A stretch of 64,000 bases of DNA, from positions 3,906,001 through 3,970,000 of the forward strand of contig OY760517.1 of NCBI GenBank assembly GCA_963663615.1, in the 5' to 3' direction. Both the position numbers and the translations under genes were made by a program. Below, one piece after another: positions 1 through 7,965 of the stretch. The DNA comes from G963663615 sp963663615. Lineage in GTDB: Bacteria; Bacteroidota; Ignavibacteria; Ignavibacteriales; Melioribacteraceae. Under the pieces are notes generated by a model, which had not been told where the DNA came from, did no database searches, and saw only the letters and a program-made list of their open reading frames with translations. The first letter of the stretch is position 1, and every line of letters starts with the position of its first letter.

Positions 1-5
1 ATAGC

Positions 6-21
6 CGGGAAATATTTCCCG
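6..21 (-). terminator. Palindromic hairpin after topA
   Basis: A perfect 16-base palindrome (CGGGAAATATTTCCCG) lies 17 bases beyond the topA stop on the minus strand. It could form the stem of an intrinsic terminator, but the run of T that would follow lies beyond the window edge, so this is only a likely call. Confidence 0.4.
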
Positions 22-38
22 ACTACTTATTAAACTTA

Positions 39-2489
39 TTATTTTTTCTTGGTTGTTGTGCTCTTTTTTGCCGTTGTACTTTTCTTTGCGGTAGTCTTTT
101 TAGCCGGAGCTTTTTTAGCTGTTGTTTTCTTCTCACCAGTTTTTTTAGTTGAAGCAGCTTTTTTCTTTCCACCTTTATTATCTGTACCTTTCTTTTCGGC
201 AGCTTCTTCAACAAGTTTCATTACTTCATCAAAAGCCAGCTCGTTGGCATCTGTACCTTTTGGTATGCGTACATTAAGTTTACCCGATTTTATATACGGT
301 CCCCAGCGACCATTTAGTATTTCAATTTCGGGATCTTCATCAAATGCCTTTATAAATTTCTCTGCATCTTTTTTACGCTTCTCCTGAATTACCAATACAG
401 CCGAATCAGCACCAATTGTATAAGGATCATAATTTTTGTTTAGCGAATAAAATTTACCATCATGACGTATATATGGTCCAAATCTTCCAATAGCAACAAC
501 CATATCTTTTTCTTCAAACTGTCCAACTGTGCGAGGCAATTTGAATAGCTCAAGTGCTTCTTCCATAGTAATTGAGCCAAGTTTCTGTCCGTTACGCAAA
601 CCAGCATACATTGGTTTGGCTTCAGGATCGTTGGTATCAAGAATTTGGGCAACAGCACCAAAACGTGCCATACGTACCGAAACTTGTCTGCCCTGGCTAT
701 CTTTACCAAGAATTCTTTCACCTGAAACTCGCTCACTCTTTTCAATAGCTTCTTCAACAGTATCGTGGAAGGGCCAGTAGAAAGAATCGAGCATTTTAGC
801 CCAATCGCGTTTACCGTTGGCAATATCATCAAGTTCACCCTCAACAGTTGCGGTAAACTTGTAATCAAGTATATTCGGGAAATATTTCATCAGGAAGTCG
901 TTTACCAAAATACCTATATCGGTTGGGAACAGTTTTCCTTTATCGGCACCTGTAACCTCGGTAAGTTTTTTACTTACAATTTCACCCTTACCGGTAAGTA
1001 CAAGTTTTGAGTAGTTACGTTCCTTGCTTTCTCGTTCACTACGTTCGGCATATCCACGTTTCTGTATTGTACTAATTGTAGGTGCGTATGTTGAGGGACG
1101 ACCAATACCAAGCTCTTCTAGTTTTTTAACCAAACTTGCCTCGGTATAACGTGCAGGGGGACGGCTATATCTTTCGGTTGCTGTAATGCTTTCGTATTCA
1201 AACTGCTGATCTTTGTGGAGAGGTGGCAGTATTGCATTATCTTCCTTGCCGTTTTCCTCATCATCTGTCGATTCAAGATATACTTTAAGGAAACCGTCAA
1301 ATTTTATTACTTCACCAGTTGCAGTAAATACATAATCCGATTTGGACACATCTATTTTGGCAGTGGTCTTTTCAATCTCAGCTTCACTCATCTGTGATGC
1401 AATTGTACGCTTCCAGATAAGCTCGTAAAGGGCTTTCTCTTCTTTGCTGCCGGCAACCGATTCCTGGTTAAGGTAAGTTGGTCTGATGGCTTCATGTGCT
1501 TCCTGGGCACTTGCCTGTTTGGTCTTGAATTTTCGTGTATGACTGTATTTGGGACCGTAATTTTCTGTAATAGCCTGTTTTGCTGAACCAAGTGCAAGAT
1601 CGGAAAGATTAACCGAGTCTGTTCTCATGTAGGTAATTTTACCCGATTCGTACAACTTTTGTGCAATTGCCATTGTACGCGATACTGAAAACCTGAGTTT
1701 TCGGCTTGCTTCCTGTTGTAATGTTGATGTAGTAAATGGTGGTGCAGGTTTTTTCTTTAATGGTTTCTTTTCAAGGGAGGATAGCGTAAATTCGGAATCT
1801 TTACAAACATTAAGGAATTCCTCGGCTTCCCTGTAAGTATCAAATTTTTTGTTGAGTTCAGCTTTAAACGGACGCTTTTTACCATTTTCTTCTGCATAAA
1901 AAACAGCAACAACACGGTATTTTGATTCAGCTTCAAAACCGTCAATTTCCATTTCGCGTTCAACAAGTAAACGAACAGCAACCGACTGTACACGTCCGGC
2001 AGAAAGAGATGGTTTAACCTTTCTCCAAAGTACAGGTGATATTTCAAAACCCACAAGTCGGTCAAGTATTCTTCTTGCCTGTTGCGATTCAACAAGGTTG
2101 TAATCAATACTGCGAGGTGTTTCAATAGCATTAAGAATTGCCGGTTTGGTAATTTCATGAAAAACAATACGATTAGTATTCTTCTCTTCCAGTTTAAGCT
2201 CTTCCTTAAGATGCCACGAAATAGCTTCTCCTTCGCGGTCCTCGTCCGATGCCAGCCAAACTGTATCAGCTTTTTTTGAGAGTTTTTTAAGATCGTTAAC
2301 AACTACTTTTTTATCATCAGGAACAAGATATGTGGGTTTAAAGTTATTTTCTATATCCACACCGTTATTCTTTTTTTCCAGATCACGTATATGTCCGTAA
2401 CATGATGTTACGACAAAATCTTTACCAAGAAATCCTTCTATAGTTTTGGCTTTAGCCGGGGACTCAACAATTACAAGGTTTTTTACCAT
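39..2489 (-). CDS. topA: DNA topoisomerase I (type IA) with lysine-rich tail
   Basis: Type IA topoisomerase of 816 residues that relaxes negative supercoils through a 5'-phosphotyrosine intermediate. The N-terminal TOPRIM domain is clear (VESPAKAKTI with its acidic residue near position 9, and SDEDREGE near 82-89). The active-site motif KITYMRTDS places the catalytic tyrosine at residue 287. The C-terminal part carries topoisomerase C-terminal repeats with GRFGPYIR and GRWGPYIK and shows no four-cysteine zinc fingers, unlike E. coli TopA. The last ~50 residues are almost purely Lys/Ala/Thr/Ser repeats (KKTT, AKK units), resembling histone H1-like tails and probably binding DNA nonspecifically. 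The gene stands alone, divergent from pyrE. Identity is very secure; the role of the tail is inferred. Confidence 0.98.
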   Translation of the reverse strand: MVKNLVIVESPAKAKTIEGFLGKDFVVTSCYGHIRDLEKKNNGVDIENNFKPTYLVPDDKKVVVNDLKKLSKKADTVWLASDEDREGEAISWHLKEELKLEEKNTNRIVFHEITKPAILNAIETPRSIDYNLVESQQARRILDRLVGFEISPVLWRKVKPSLSAGRVQSVAVRLLVEREMEIDGFEAESKYRVVAVFYAEENGKKRPFKAELNKKFDTYREAEEFLNVCKDSEFTLSSLEKKPLKKKPAPPFTTSTLQQEASRKLRFSVSRTMAIAQKLYESGKITYMRTDSVNLSDLALGSAKQAITENYGPKYSHTRKFKTKQASAQEAHEAIRPTYLNQESVAGSKEEKALYELIWKRTIASQMSEAEIEKTTAKIDVSKSDYVFTATGEVIKFDGFLKVYLESTDDEENGKEDNAILPPLHKDQQFEYESITATERYSRPPARYTEASLVKKLEELGIGRPSTYAPTISTIQKRGYAERSERESKERNYSKLVLTGKGEIVSKKLTEVTGADKGKLFPTDIGILVNDFLMKYFPNILDYKFTATVEGELDDIANGKRDWAKMLDSFYWPFHDTVEEAIEKSERVSGERILGKDSQGRQVSVRMARFGAVAQILDTNDPEAKPMYAGLRNGQKLGSITMEEALELFKLPRTVGQFEEKDMVVAIGRFGPYIRHDGKFYSLNKNYDPYTIGADSAVLVIQEKRKKDAEKFIKAFDEDPEIEILNGRWGPYIKSGKLNVRIPKGTDANELAFDEVMKLVEEAAEKKGTDNKGGKKKAASTKKTGEKKTTAKKAPAKKTTAKKSTTAKKSTTTKKK

Positions 2490-2670
2490 TTAAAATTCGC
2501 TTCCATTTTAGCATTTTATATTCCGAAGTCACAAATAAATAAAATTTAATTGCTAATAGAAAATAAAATAATATGAATTTTTTAATAAGCAAGTGGCTTT
2601 ATGCTTGAAATAAGTTAAACAAATGTTATTATTTGAACTTACGAAATAACAAATACTATGGAAAATTAAA

Positions 2671-3198
2671 ATGACAAAAAACGAATTAGGTAAAAAAATA
2701 TACGATACCGCTCACATTACCGGCGAATTTTTATTACGCTCCGGACAAATTTCCAACGAATATTTTGACAAATACCTATTTGAATCTGATCCTGTACTGC
2801 TTGATGCTATTGGCGATTATATGAAAGAATTGATTCCGGAAGGTACCGAAATATTAGCTGGTCTTGAAATGGGTGGTATTCCGCTTGCAACAATTCTTTC
2901 GCTTAAAACTGGTATTCCTGCCGTTTATGTACGCAAGGAAGCAAAAGAATATGGTACTCGCAAGCTTGCCGAAGGTAAGGATTTTGCCGGTAAAAAATTG
3001 TGTATTATTGAGGATGTGGTTACTACAGGCGGACAAATAATAAAATCTGCGGCTCAGCTTAAAGAGCTTGGCGGTCCTTCAGCAGATGTACTTTGCGTAA
3101 TTGTACGCGATCCTAAAGCGTTTGATAACCTTGGTAATGCCGGTTTAACTCTTAAACCTTTATTTACAATGGAAGAGCTTAAAGAGTTAGCCGAATAA
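2671..3198 (+). CDS. pyrE: Orotate phosphoribosyltransferase
   Basis: Protein of 175 residues converting orotate and PRPP to orotidine 5'-phosphate in UMP synthesis. The phosphoribosyltransferase PRPP-binding motif reads CIIEDVVTTGGQ near residues 110-122, and the central GLEMGGIPLA and Val-Tyr-Val-Arg-Lys-Glu segments fit the family. Length is slightly short but normal for the compact PyrE group. It starts at an ATG after an AT-rich divergent region shared with topA. No other pyr genes are adjacent. An adenine-type phosphoribosyltransferase is a less likely alternative. Confidence 0.9.
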   Translation: MTKNELGKKIYDTAHITGEFLLRSGQISNEYFDKYLFESDPVLLDAIGDYMKELIPEGTEILAGLEMGGIPLATILSLKTGIPAVYVRKEAKEYGTRKLAEGKDFAGKKLCIIEDVVTTGGQIIKSAAQLKELGGPSADVLCVIVRDPKAFDNLGNAGLTLKPLFTMEELKELAE

Positions 3199-3244
3199 TA
3201 TTTTTAGGTATTCTTGTTTAACAACTTATAAGGTTTGTTCTCGA

Positions 3245-3547
3245 ATGTATATTGACGATTACATATCAACTATTAAATCTCTTTGCAAAGAACATAATGT
3301 TAAGGGTCTCTATGTATTTGGATCAGTAACTTCAGAAGATAAATTTAATGAAAGTAGTGATATTGATTTTCTTGTTGAACTAAAAGATGAAGATCCGCTT
3401 ATATATGCAGAGAATTATTTTAGTTTGAAGTTTAAGCTTGAAGATTTGTTAAACAGGAAAATTGATATGCTTGAACAGAAAAGCCTTGTCAATAAATATT
3501 TGAAAAATAGCATTGATAAAACCAAAAGGATTGTCTATGCATCATGA
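3245..3547 (+). CDS. MntA-type nucleotidyltransferase antitoxin
   Basis: A 100-residue minimal nucleotidyltransferase (MNT). The catalytic signature is visible as GS followed by eleven residues and DID (residues about 26-41), with a third Asp in the KIDMLE segment near 78. In characterised MntA/HepT pairs the MNT protein AMPylates the HEPN partner on a tyrosine and so neutralises it. Its last 11 bases overlap the start of the HEPN gene, which fits co-translation. Being a full-length intact pair, it is likely functional, but toxicity cannot be read from the sequence. Confidence 0.8.
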   Translation: MYIDDYISTIKSLCKEHNVKGLYVFGSVTSEDKFNESSDIDFLVELKDEDPLIYAENYFSLKFKLEDLLNRKIDMLEQKSLVNKYLKNSIDKTKRIVYAS

Positions 3548-3869
3548 TGTGAAAGTTTGGTTAGAAGATATAAACAATGCGATAGATGAAATTTTCATGT
3601 TTTTGCCTGAGAACCGCAACTATTATGAGTTCGAAAAAGATATAAAAACAGTAAAGGCAGTTGAAAGGAACCTGGAAATTATTGGTGAAGCACTAAATAG
3701 AATTTTAAAAGTTGAACCAAAAATAGAGATTACCGACTCCAGAAAAATTGTTGATACCAGAAACAGAATTATTCATAGTTATGACAGAGTAACTACTGAT
3801 ATTTTATGGTTAATAATCAACAAATCGTTACCAATTTTAAAGACTGATATTGAAAAAATATTAAAGTAG
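3537..3869 (+). CDS. HepT-like HEPN-domain ribonuclease toxin
   Basis: HEPN (DUF86-type) protein of 110 residues. The RNase motif R-x4-H-x-Y is present as RNRIIHSY near residues 84-91, containing both the catalytic Arg/His and the tyrosine AMPylated in the described MntA/HepT systems. An open frame extends to an ATG at 3513, but the ATG at 3537 gives the usual HepT N-terminus and an 11-base overlap with the upstream MNT gene, so I prefer it. Inference: the RNase is held in check by its partner. Confidence 0.8.
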   Translation: MHHDVKVWLEDINNAIDEIFMFLPENRNYYEFEKDIKTVKAVERNLEIIGEALNRILKVEPKIEITDSRKIVDTRNRIIHSYDRVTTDILWLIINKSLPILKTDIEKILK

Positions 3870-3932
3870 ATTAAAATATAAGTTCCTTTTCTAACCCTCA
3901 AAATTTTTAAGAATGCATATACAAAGTTCTTA

Positions 3933-3959
3933 AAATCGCCTTAAATATTGCGGCGATTT
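3933..3959 (+). terminator. Hairpin after the MNT/HEPN pair
   Basis: Inverted repeat AAATCGCC / GGCGATTT with an 11-base loop, 64 bases past the HEPN stop. Only a weak T-rich stretch follows (CTTTAATG), so it may be a poor intrinsic terminator. Confidence 0.35.
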
Positions 3960-4035
3960 CTTTAATGTATCAAATTCCTCCTCTTCTGTAACAATAAGCA
4001 AAAAATACCCTAATTATAATCACCGCATGTTATGA

Positions 4036-4198
4036 GGCAATTACATTGACTTTGCGGTGAATACTTTTTATACTTACCGCAAATATTGCGATGCTGTTGA
4101 TGTAATTTATGATGCGACAGAAAAGCCAGATTCTAACAAAACTTGATTCGGGTGGTAGAAGCACTTCCTATAAGTTTACTGAAACCAATAGTAATTAA
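4036..4198 (+). pseudogene. Possible frameshifted gene remnant
   Basis: The 396-base stretch between the HEPN gene and nrdG has no complete gene. From 4036 one frame reads a protein-like segment (GNYIDFAVNTFYTYRK and on) to a stop at 4144-4146. Near 4141 the next frame continues with LDSGGRSTSYKFTETNSN to a stop at 4196-4198. No start codon with a ribosome site is seen. The amino-acid composition looks coding, so a decayed 3' end of a gene is possible. Family unknown; it could also be chance. Confidence 0.25.
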
Positions 4199-4235
4199 GG
4201 CTTTTATTTAATCTCTTCACCTTATAAATTAAGTA

Positions 4236-4261
4236 CAGCCCACGACATAAATCGCGGGCTG
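4236..4261. repeat. REP-like hairpin repeat, copy 1
   Basis: Imperfect palindrome AGCCCACGA / TCGCGGGCT around a six-base loop, starting 5 bases after the nrdG stop. A second copy in the same orientation lies at 7941-7965, with the same loop (TAAA core) and similar left flank (TTATAA...TAC). The sharing of loop and flank suggests a dispersed repeat rather than two independent terminators, although it may still act as an RNA stem at the 3' end of nrdG. No T-run follows. Confidence 0.6.
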
Positions 4262-4265
4262 CTTA

Positions 4266-4934
4266 TCAATCAAGACAGGAGTGAATTGATGTGATAGAGA
4301 GTAATTCTTTTTCTGTAATTTCATTTTCAACAGATAAGTTTTTACCTGGTATATCTGGTGTATAAACAAATCGGTTTAGTATTAGTTTGTCATCAATATA
4401 CTTTTCAATTTTGCTAACTTCTTCCGGTGTGTGGTAATTCTTTATATAAGTCATCCTGAATTCATAATCAGCACCGGAACTTTTTATTATTTCAATTGAA
4501 TTATCAAGATTAACTGTTTCAATCTTTACACCACATATATCACTGTATTTGTGATAATCCGATTTAATGTCCATGGCAAAGTAATCAACCAAATCATTAT
4601 AGCTCAGTAATTGAAGCATTTCCGGGTTAGTACCATTTGTATCCAGTTTTACCTTAAAGCCCAATTCTTTTATCTTAGCAATAAATAATGGTAAATCATT
4701 ATGTAATGTTGGTTCTCCACCACTTATTGTTACTGCATCAATTTTTCCAGTTCTGTTAGTCAAGAATTTCATTAATTGATGTTCAGGAATATCTGTTTCA
4801 TATTTTTTTCTAAAAACAAGATGACTATTATGGCAAAATATACATTTCATGTTACAACCACGTGTAAAAACCACTGAACAGATTTCACCCGGGTAATCAA
4901 TCATAGAGATTTTTCTTAGTCCTCCGATTATCAT
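4266..4934 (-). CDS. nrdG: Anaerobic ribonucleotide reductase activase
   Basis: Radical SAM protein of 222 residues that installs the glycyl radical on NrdD. The [4Fe-4S] cluster motif CNMKCIFC gives Cys27, Cys31 and Cys34, and ISGGEPTLH is the SAM-binding GGE motif. The start ATG overlaps the nrdD stop (ATGA, 4 bases), so the two are translationally coupled. The protein is longer than E. coli NrdG (about 154 residues) and looks like the longer form common in anaerobes. Transcription is expected from the riboswitch-controlled promoter near 7.85 kb. Confidence 0.93.
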   Translation of the reverse strand: MIIGGLRKISMIDYPGEICSVVFTRGCNMKCIFCHNSHLVFRKKYETDIPEHQLMKFLTNRTGKIDAVTISGGEPTLHNDLPLFIAKIKELGFKVKLDTNGTNPEMLQLLSYNDLVDYFAMDIKSDYHKYSDICGVKIETVNLDNSIEIIKSSGADYEFRMTYIKNYHTPEEVSKIEKYIDDKLILNRFVYTPDIPGKNLSVENEITEKELLSITSIHSCLD

Positions 4935-7036
4935 ACCTGGAAAACCTGTCGCATTTCATATTCCGACTGTTTACCTTTATTCCACTGGTTTACCGGACGG
5001 AGGTACCCTACCACTCTGGAATAGATTTCACAACTGCTTCCACACTCAGGACATTCACTATGCTCACCATCAAGATACCCGCAGGTTGGACATACACTAA
5101 ACGTTGGAGTAATTGAAAAATACGGCAGATGATAAGTATTGGCTACTTTTTTGATTAACTTTTTAAGAACATTAATATCTTTTACCCTTTCCCCAAGATA
5201 AAGATGCTGAACGGTTCCTCCAGTATATTTGGTTTGAAGCTTGTCCTGTAAGTCCAGCATTTCGAAAGCATCATCGGTAAAGTTAACAGGAAGTTGTGAC
5301 GAGTTTGTATAAAATGGTGAATTGTTTACATCATATGTATCCTCGTTTGCACAAATAATATTAGGATATTGTTTTTTATCGAGTAATGCCAATCTGAATG
5401 AAGTTCCTTCAGCAGGAGTAGCTTCCAGATTGTAAATATTATTTGTCTCCTCCTGATATGTTAACATTTTTTCTCTCATAAAATTAAGCACTCTTTCAGA
5501 AAACTGAATACCGTTTTCAGTAGTAATGTTATCACCCAATAAATTTAAGCAAGCTTCATTCATACCAACCAAACCAATTGTTGAAAAGTGGTTTTTCCAA
5601 TACTGATTAAATCGGTTTTTAACATCACGCAGGTAAAACTTCATATAAGGATAAAGATTTTGATCCATAAACTTTTCAATTACTTTTCTTTTCAGCTCCA
5701 AACTTTCTTTGGCAATATCCATTTTTTTACCAAGTTCTTCAAAAAACTCATGTTCGCTGTTGGAAAGGAATCCTAACCTTGGCAGGTTTATAGTAACCAC
5801 ACCAATTGAGCCAGTTAAAGGAGAGGCTCCAAACAAACCTCCACCTTTTTTATTAAGCTCCCTGTTATCAATTCTCAGCCGGCAACACATACTTCTGGCA
5901 TCTTCCGGTTTCATATCCGAGTTTATAAAGTTGGCAAAATAAGGTATGCCGTATTTTGCTGTTATTTCCCATAAAATATCGTGCATTGGATTATCCCAAT
6001 CAAAATCGTCCGAGAGATTATAAGTTGGAATCGGAAATGTAAAAACTCTGCCTTTTGCATCACCTTCCTTCATTACTTCAAGGAAAGCTTTATTAAAAAC
6101 ATCAACCTCATTTTGGAATCCGGCATAAGTTTCGCTCATCATTTCACCACCAATTACAACTGCTTTATCGGCATAATAAGAGGGGATAACCAAATCAAGA
6201 GTAATATTTGTGAAAGGTGTTTGAAAACCAACCCTTGTTGGTACATTTACATTGAATAAAAATTCCTGAATAGCCTGTTTAACCTCAATATACGATAAAT
6301 TGTCATATCTAATAAACGGTGCTAACAAAGTATCAAAATTTGAAAATGCCTGTGCACCTGCCGCTTCACCTTGCAAAGTATAGAAAAAGTTAACAATCTG
6401 TCCTAACGCACTCCTAAAATGTTTTGCCGGTTTCGATTCAATTTTTCCGGGTGCACCTGTAAAACCGTTAACGAGCAAATCGTATAAATCCCAACCTACG
6501 CAATAAACACTTAGTAATCCCAAATCGTGTATATGTATATCACCACTATTATGGGCTTCGCGAATACCTTCGGGATATATTTTTTTTAACCAGTAAACTT
6601 TACTAATTTCCGATGATATATAATTATTTAGCCCTTGCAGAGAATAACTCATATTACTGTTTTCGCTGACCTTCCAATCCAGTTTATTGATATAGTTATC
6701 CATTAAACTAACTTGTGAATTAAGTGAAAATTCTCTTAACTTTGCCCGTTGATCTCGATATAGTATATAAGCCTTGGCAGTTTTTCTGAACGGTGAATTC
6801 AAAAGTATTTCTTCTACACAGTCCTGAATATTTTCAACCGATGGTATACTATTTATATAAAGCTGCTGAATAAGATTTATTGTTTTAAGACTAAGTACAC
6901 GTGCAACATCCTCATTAAATTCGTTTGTTGCTTCACCAGCTTTTTTTATCGCTTTATAAATCTTGTCAGTATCAAAATCGGCAACATCACCATTTCTTTT
7001 TATAATTTGCCTTATCGAAAAAATTGTTTCGTTCAT
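4931..7036 (-). CDS. nrdD: Anaerobic ribonucleoside-triphosphate reductase (class III)
   Basis: Glycyl-radical enzyme of 701 residues that reduces ribonucleoside triphosphates to dNTPs without oxygen or B12. The N-terminus is an ATP-cone (IIKRNGDVADFDTDKIYKAI, residues about 12-31) for allosteric control. The C-terminus holds a zinc site with Cys649, Cys652, Cys662 and Cys665, followed by the glycyl-radical loop GYLRPVNQWNKGK with the radical Gly at 677. GGAG sits 6 bases before the ATG. It follows the small CWC gene by ~80 bases and overlaps nrdG. The cobalamin riboswitch upstream implies that this B12-independent enzyme is turned on when B12 is scarce. Confidence 0.96.
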   Translation of the reverse strand: MNETIFSIRQIIKRNGDVADFDTDKIYKAIKKAGEATNEFNEDVARVLSLKTINLIQQLYINSIPSVENIQDCVEEILLNSPFRKTAKAYILYRDQRAKLREFSLNSQVSLMDNYINKLDWKVSENSNMSYSLQGLNNYISSEISKVYWLKKIYPEGIREAHNSGDIHIHDLGLLSVYCVGWDLYDLLVNGFTGAPGKIESKPAKHFRSALGQIVNFFYTLQGEAAGAQAFSNFDTLLAPFIRYDNLSYIEVKQAIQEFLFNVNVPTRVGFQTPFTNITLDLVIPSYYADKAVVIGGEMMSETYAGFQNEVDVFNKAFLEVMKEGDAKGRVFTFPIPTYNLSDDFDWDNPMHDILWEITAKYGIPYFANFINSDMKPEDARSMCCRLRIDNRELNKKGGGLFGASPLTGSIGVVTINLPRLGFLSNSEHEFFEELGKKMDIAKESLELKRKVIEKFMDQNLYPYMKFYLRDVKNRFNQYWKNHFSTIGLVGMNEACLNLLGDNITTENGIQFSERVLNFMREKMLTYQEETNNIYNLEATPAEGTSFRLALLDKKQYPNIICANEDTYDVNNSPFYTNSSQLPVNFTDDAFEMLDLQDKLQTKYTGGTVQHLYLGERVKDINVLKKLIKKVANTYHLPYFSITPTFSVCPTCGYLDGEHSECPECGSSCEIYSRVVGYLRPVNQWNKGKQSEYEMRQVFQV

Positions 7037-7119
7037 TATTACTCCAAATCTTTATTTTTTAGTCCTGCTAAAGGCTAAATCTTTATATATAAGTAGAATT
7101 ATTCAATTCTTTTATAGCA

Positions 7120-7374
7120 TCAGTTTCTAATCGATTCATCATTGTCATACAAACTCTGTATGAATGCTTTTTTGGTATTCATCTTAAAATTTTTGAACTT
7201 GCCACCAATTGCTGCCCAACACTTTTTACATAAACAATTTTTATATACATTGTTTACAATATTTATTTCCGCTGATGAGAGTTTTTTCTGAGCACCGGAG
7301 CAATCGATGTTCGCATCATTATTACCAATAAACGGTTCGGAACATCTTGCACAATATTTAATTTCAGATTTCAA
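7120..7374 (-). CDS. Small cysteine-rich CWC-like protein
   Basis: An 84-residue protein with Cys8, Cys11, Cys25, Cys47, Cys49 and Cys52. The spacing CxxC ... C ... CLCKKC resembles the cysteine-rich CWC family (PF14375), which is of unknown function and presumably binds metal. The central Cys-Trp-Cys of the family appears altered here. The only usable start is TTG at 7374, eight bases past the stop of the 49-residue ORF upstream, suggesting translational coupling. It lies between the cobalamin riboswitch and nrdD. A role linked to the reductase or metal supply is only a guess from context. Confidence 0.7.
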   Translation of the reverse strand: MKSEIKYCARCSEPFIGNNDANIDCSGAQKKLSSAEINIVNNVYKNCLCKKCWAAIGGKFKNFKMNTKKAFIQSLYDNDESIRN

Positions 7375-7381
7375 AATACTT

Positions 7382-7531
7382 TCAATTAGTATTGTTTACT
7401 TTATCAGAAGTTTTTACACAATTATCCAAAAGGATATAAAGGAAAATTTCTTTGAATTCTGAATTGCTCATAAGAGTAGTTTTAATGCTGGTTTGTATAT
7501 CATTATAAGCATACGCAATTACCTTATACAT
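7382..7531 (-). CDS. Short ORF (49 aa) after the cobalamin riboswitch
   Basis: ATG at 7531 opens a 49-codon frame (begins MYKVIAYAYNDIQTSIKTTL) preceded by a good ribosome site (TTTGGAGAACAAAACATG, GGAG 7 bases upstream). It is the first ORF after the riboswitch and ends 8 bases before the TTG start of the CWC-like gene. I recognise no family. It contains a hydrophobic segment (EIFLYILLDN) too short to be a confident membrane helix. It may be a real small protein or a leader ORF that couples the riboswitch to the genes downstream. Confidence 0.5.
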   Translation of the reverse strand: MYKVIAYAYNDIQTSIKTTLMSNSEFKEIFLYILLDNCVKTSDKVNNTN

Positions 7532-7615
7532 GTTTTGTTCTCCAAATTTAGGTACTGGTATGCTTTCGAGAAGTAATAAAATAACAGGAGCTAATTAAGA
7601 CTGGGCAAATCCGAG

Positions 7616-7668
7616 ATGTATTTTTTCAGTCCCAAGCTTCAATTCCCGAAAGCTTCATGAAAATACAT
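7616..7668 (-). promoter_or_regulatory. Stem-loop in the riboswitch expression platform
   Basis: On the minus strand, directly after the riboswitch, ATGTATTTT (7660-7668) can pair with AAAATACAT (7616-7624), enclosing an inner GAAGCTT/AAGCTTC pairing. No T-run follows, so this is not an ordinary intrinsic terminator. It probably belongs to the switching region that acts on the first ORF at 7531. Confidence 0.35.
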
Positions 7669-7842
7669 TAGGCAGGTCTCCTGACTCGTTCAATCTTATA
7701 TCGCCTTCCCGTTAAAGTTAACAGTGGCTGTTGATATAAGACATTTAAGAACTTACAGTTGCGGGTACAGTTCCGGACTAGTTTAATCTTTTGATTAACC
7801 GGATTCCCTATTAATTCCTGTTACAGAAACCTAATGCTAAAT
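7669..7842 (-). ncRNA. Cobalamin (adenosylcobalamin-class) riboswitch
   Basis: Read on the minus strand, the conserved elements occur in order: GGTTTC near 7830, AATAGGGAATCCGG near 7800, GTCCGGAACTGTACCCGCAACTGTAA (B12-box core region) near 7755-7780, CCACTG near 7722, GGGAAGGCG near 7703-7711 and GAGTCAGGAGACCTGCC ending at 7671. This is the standard architecture with peripheral P-arms. Bound cobalamin is expected to switch off the operon 49-aa ORF, CWC-like protein, nrdD, nrdG, so the B12-independent reductase is made when B12 is low. Class and genes controlled are inferred from motif and position. Confidence 0.93.
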
Positions 7843-7849
7843 CAATTTT

Positions 7850-7878
7850 AATATAATTCAATTATACAAAATAAACAA
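7850..7878 (-). promoter_or_regulatory. Candidate promoter of the riboswitch-nrd operon
   Basis: On the minus strand TTGTTT (7873-7878) is separated by 17 bases from TATATT (7850-7855). Transcription would start near 7843, precisely where the riboswitch begins, which supports the assignment. Confidence 0.55.
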
Positions 7879-7940
7879 CAAATACTAAAACAATTGTTTC
7901 ATAATAATAACCAAACTAAACTGTTTGTTTTATAAGATAC

Positions 7941-7965
7941 AACCCACGACGTAAATCGTGGGCTT
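7941..7965. repeat. REP-like hairpin repeat, copy 2
   Basis: Palindrome CCCACGA (7943-7949) / TCGTGGG (7956-7962), with an adjacent A/T pair, located 10 bases after the trxB stop on the minus strand. It matches the hairpin at 4236-4261 in stem, loop and part of the left flank, in the same orientation. Without a strong T-run it may not be a classical terminator. Similar GCCCACG...CGTGGGC hairpins are typical ends of IS200/IS605 and REP/RAYT-type elements, but no transposase is present here. Confidence 0.6.
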
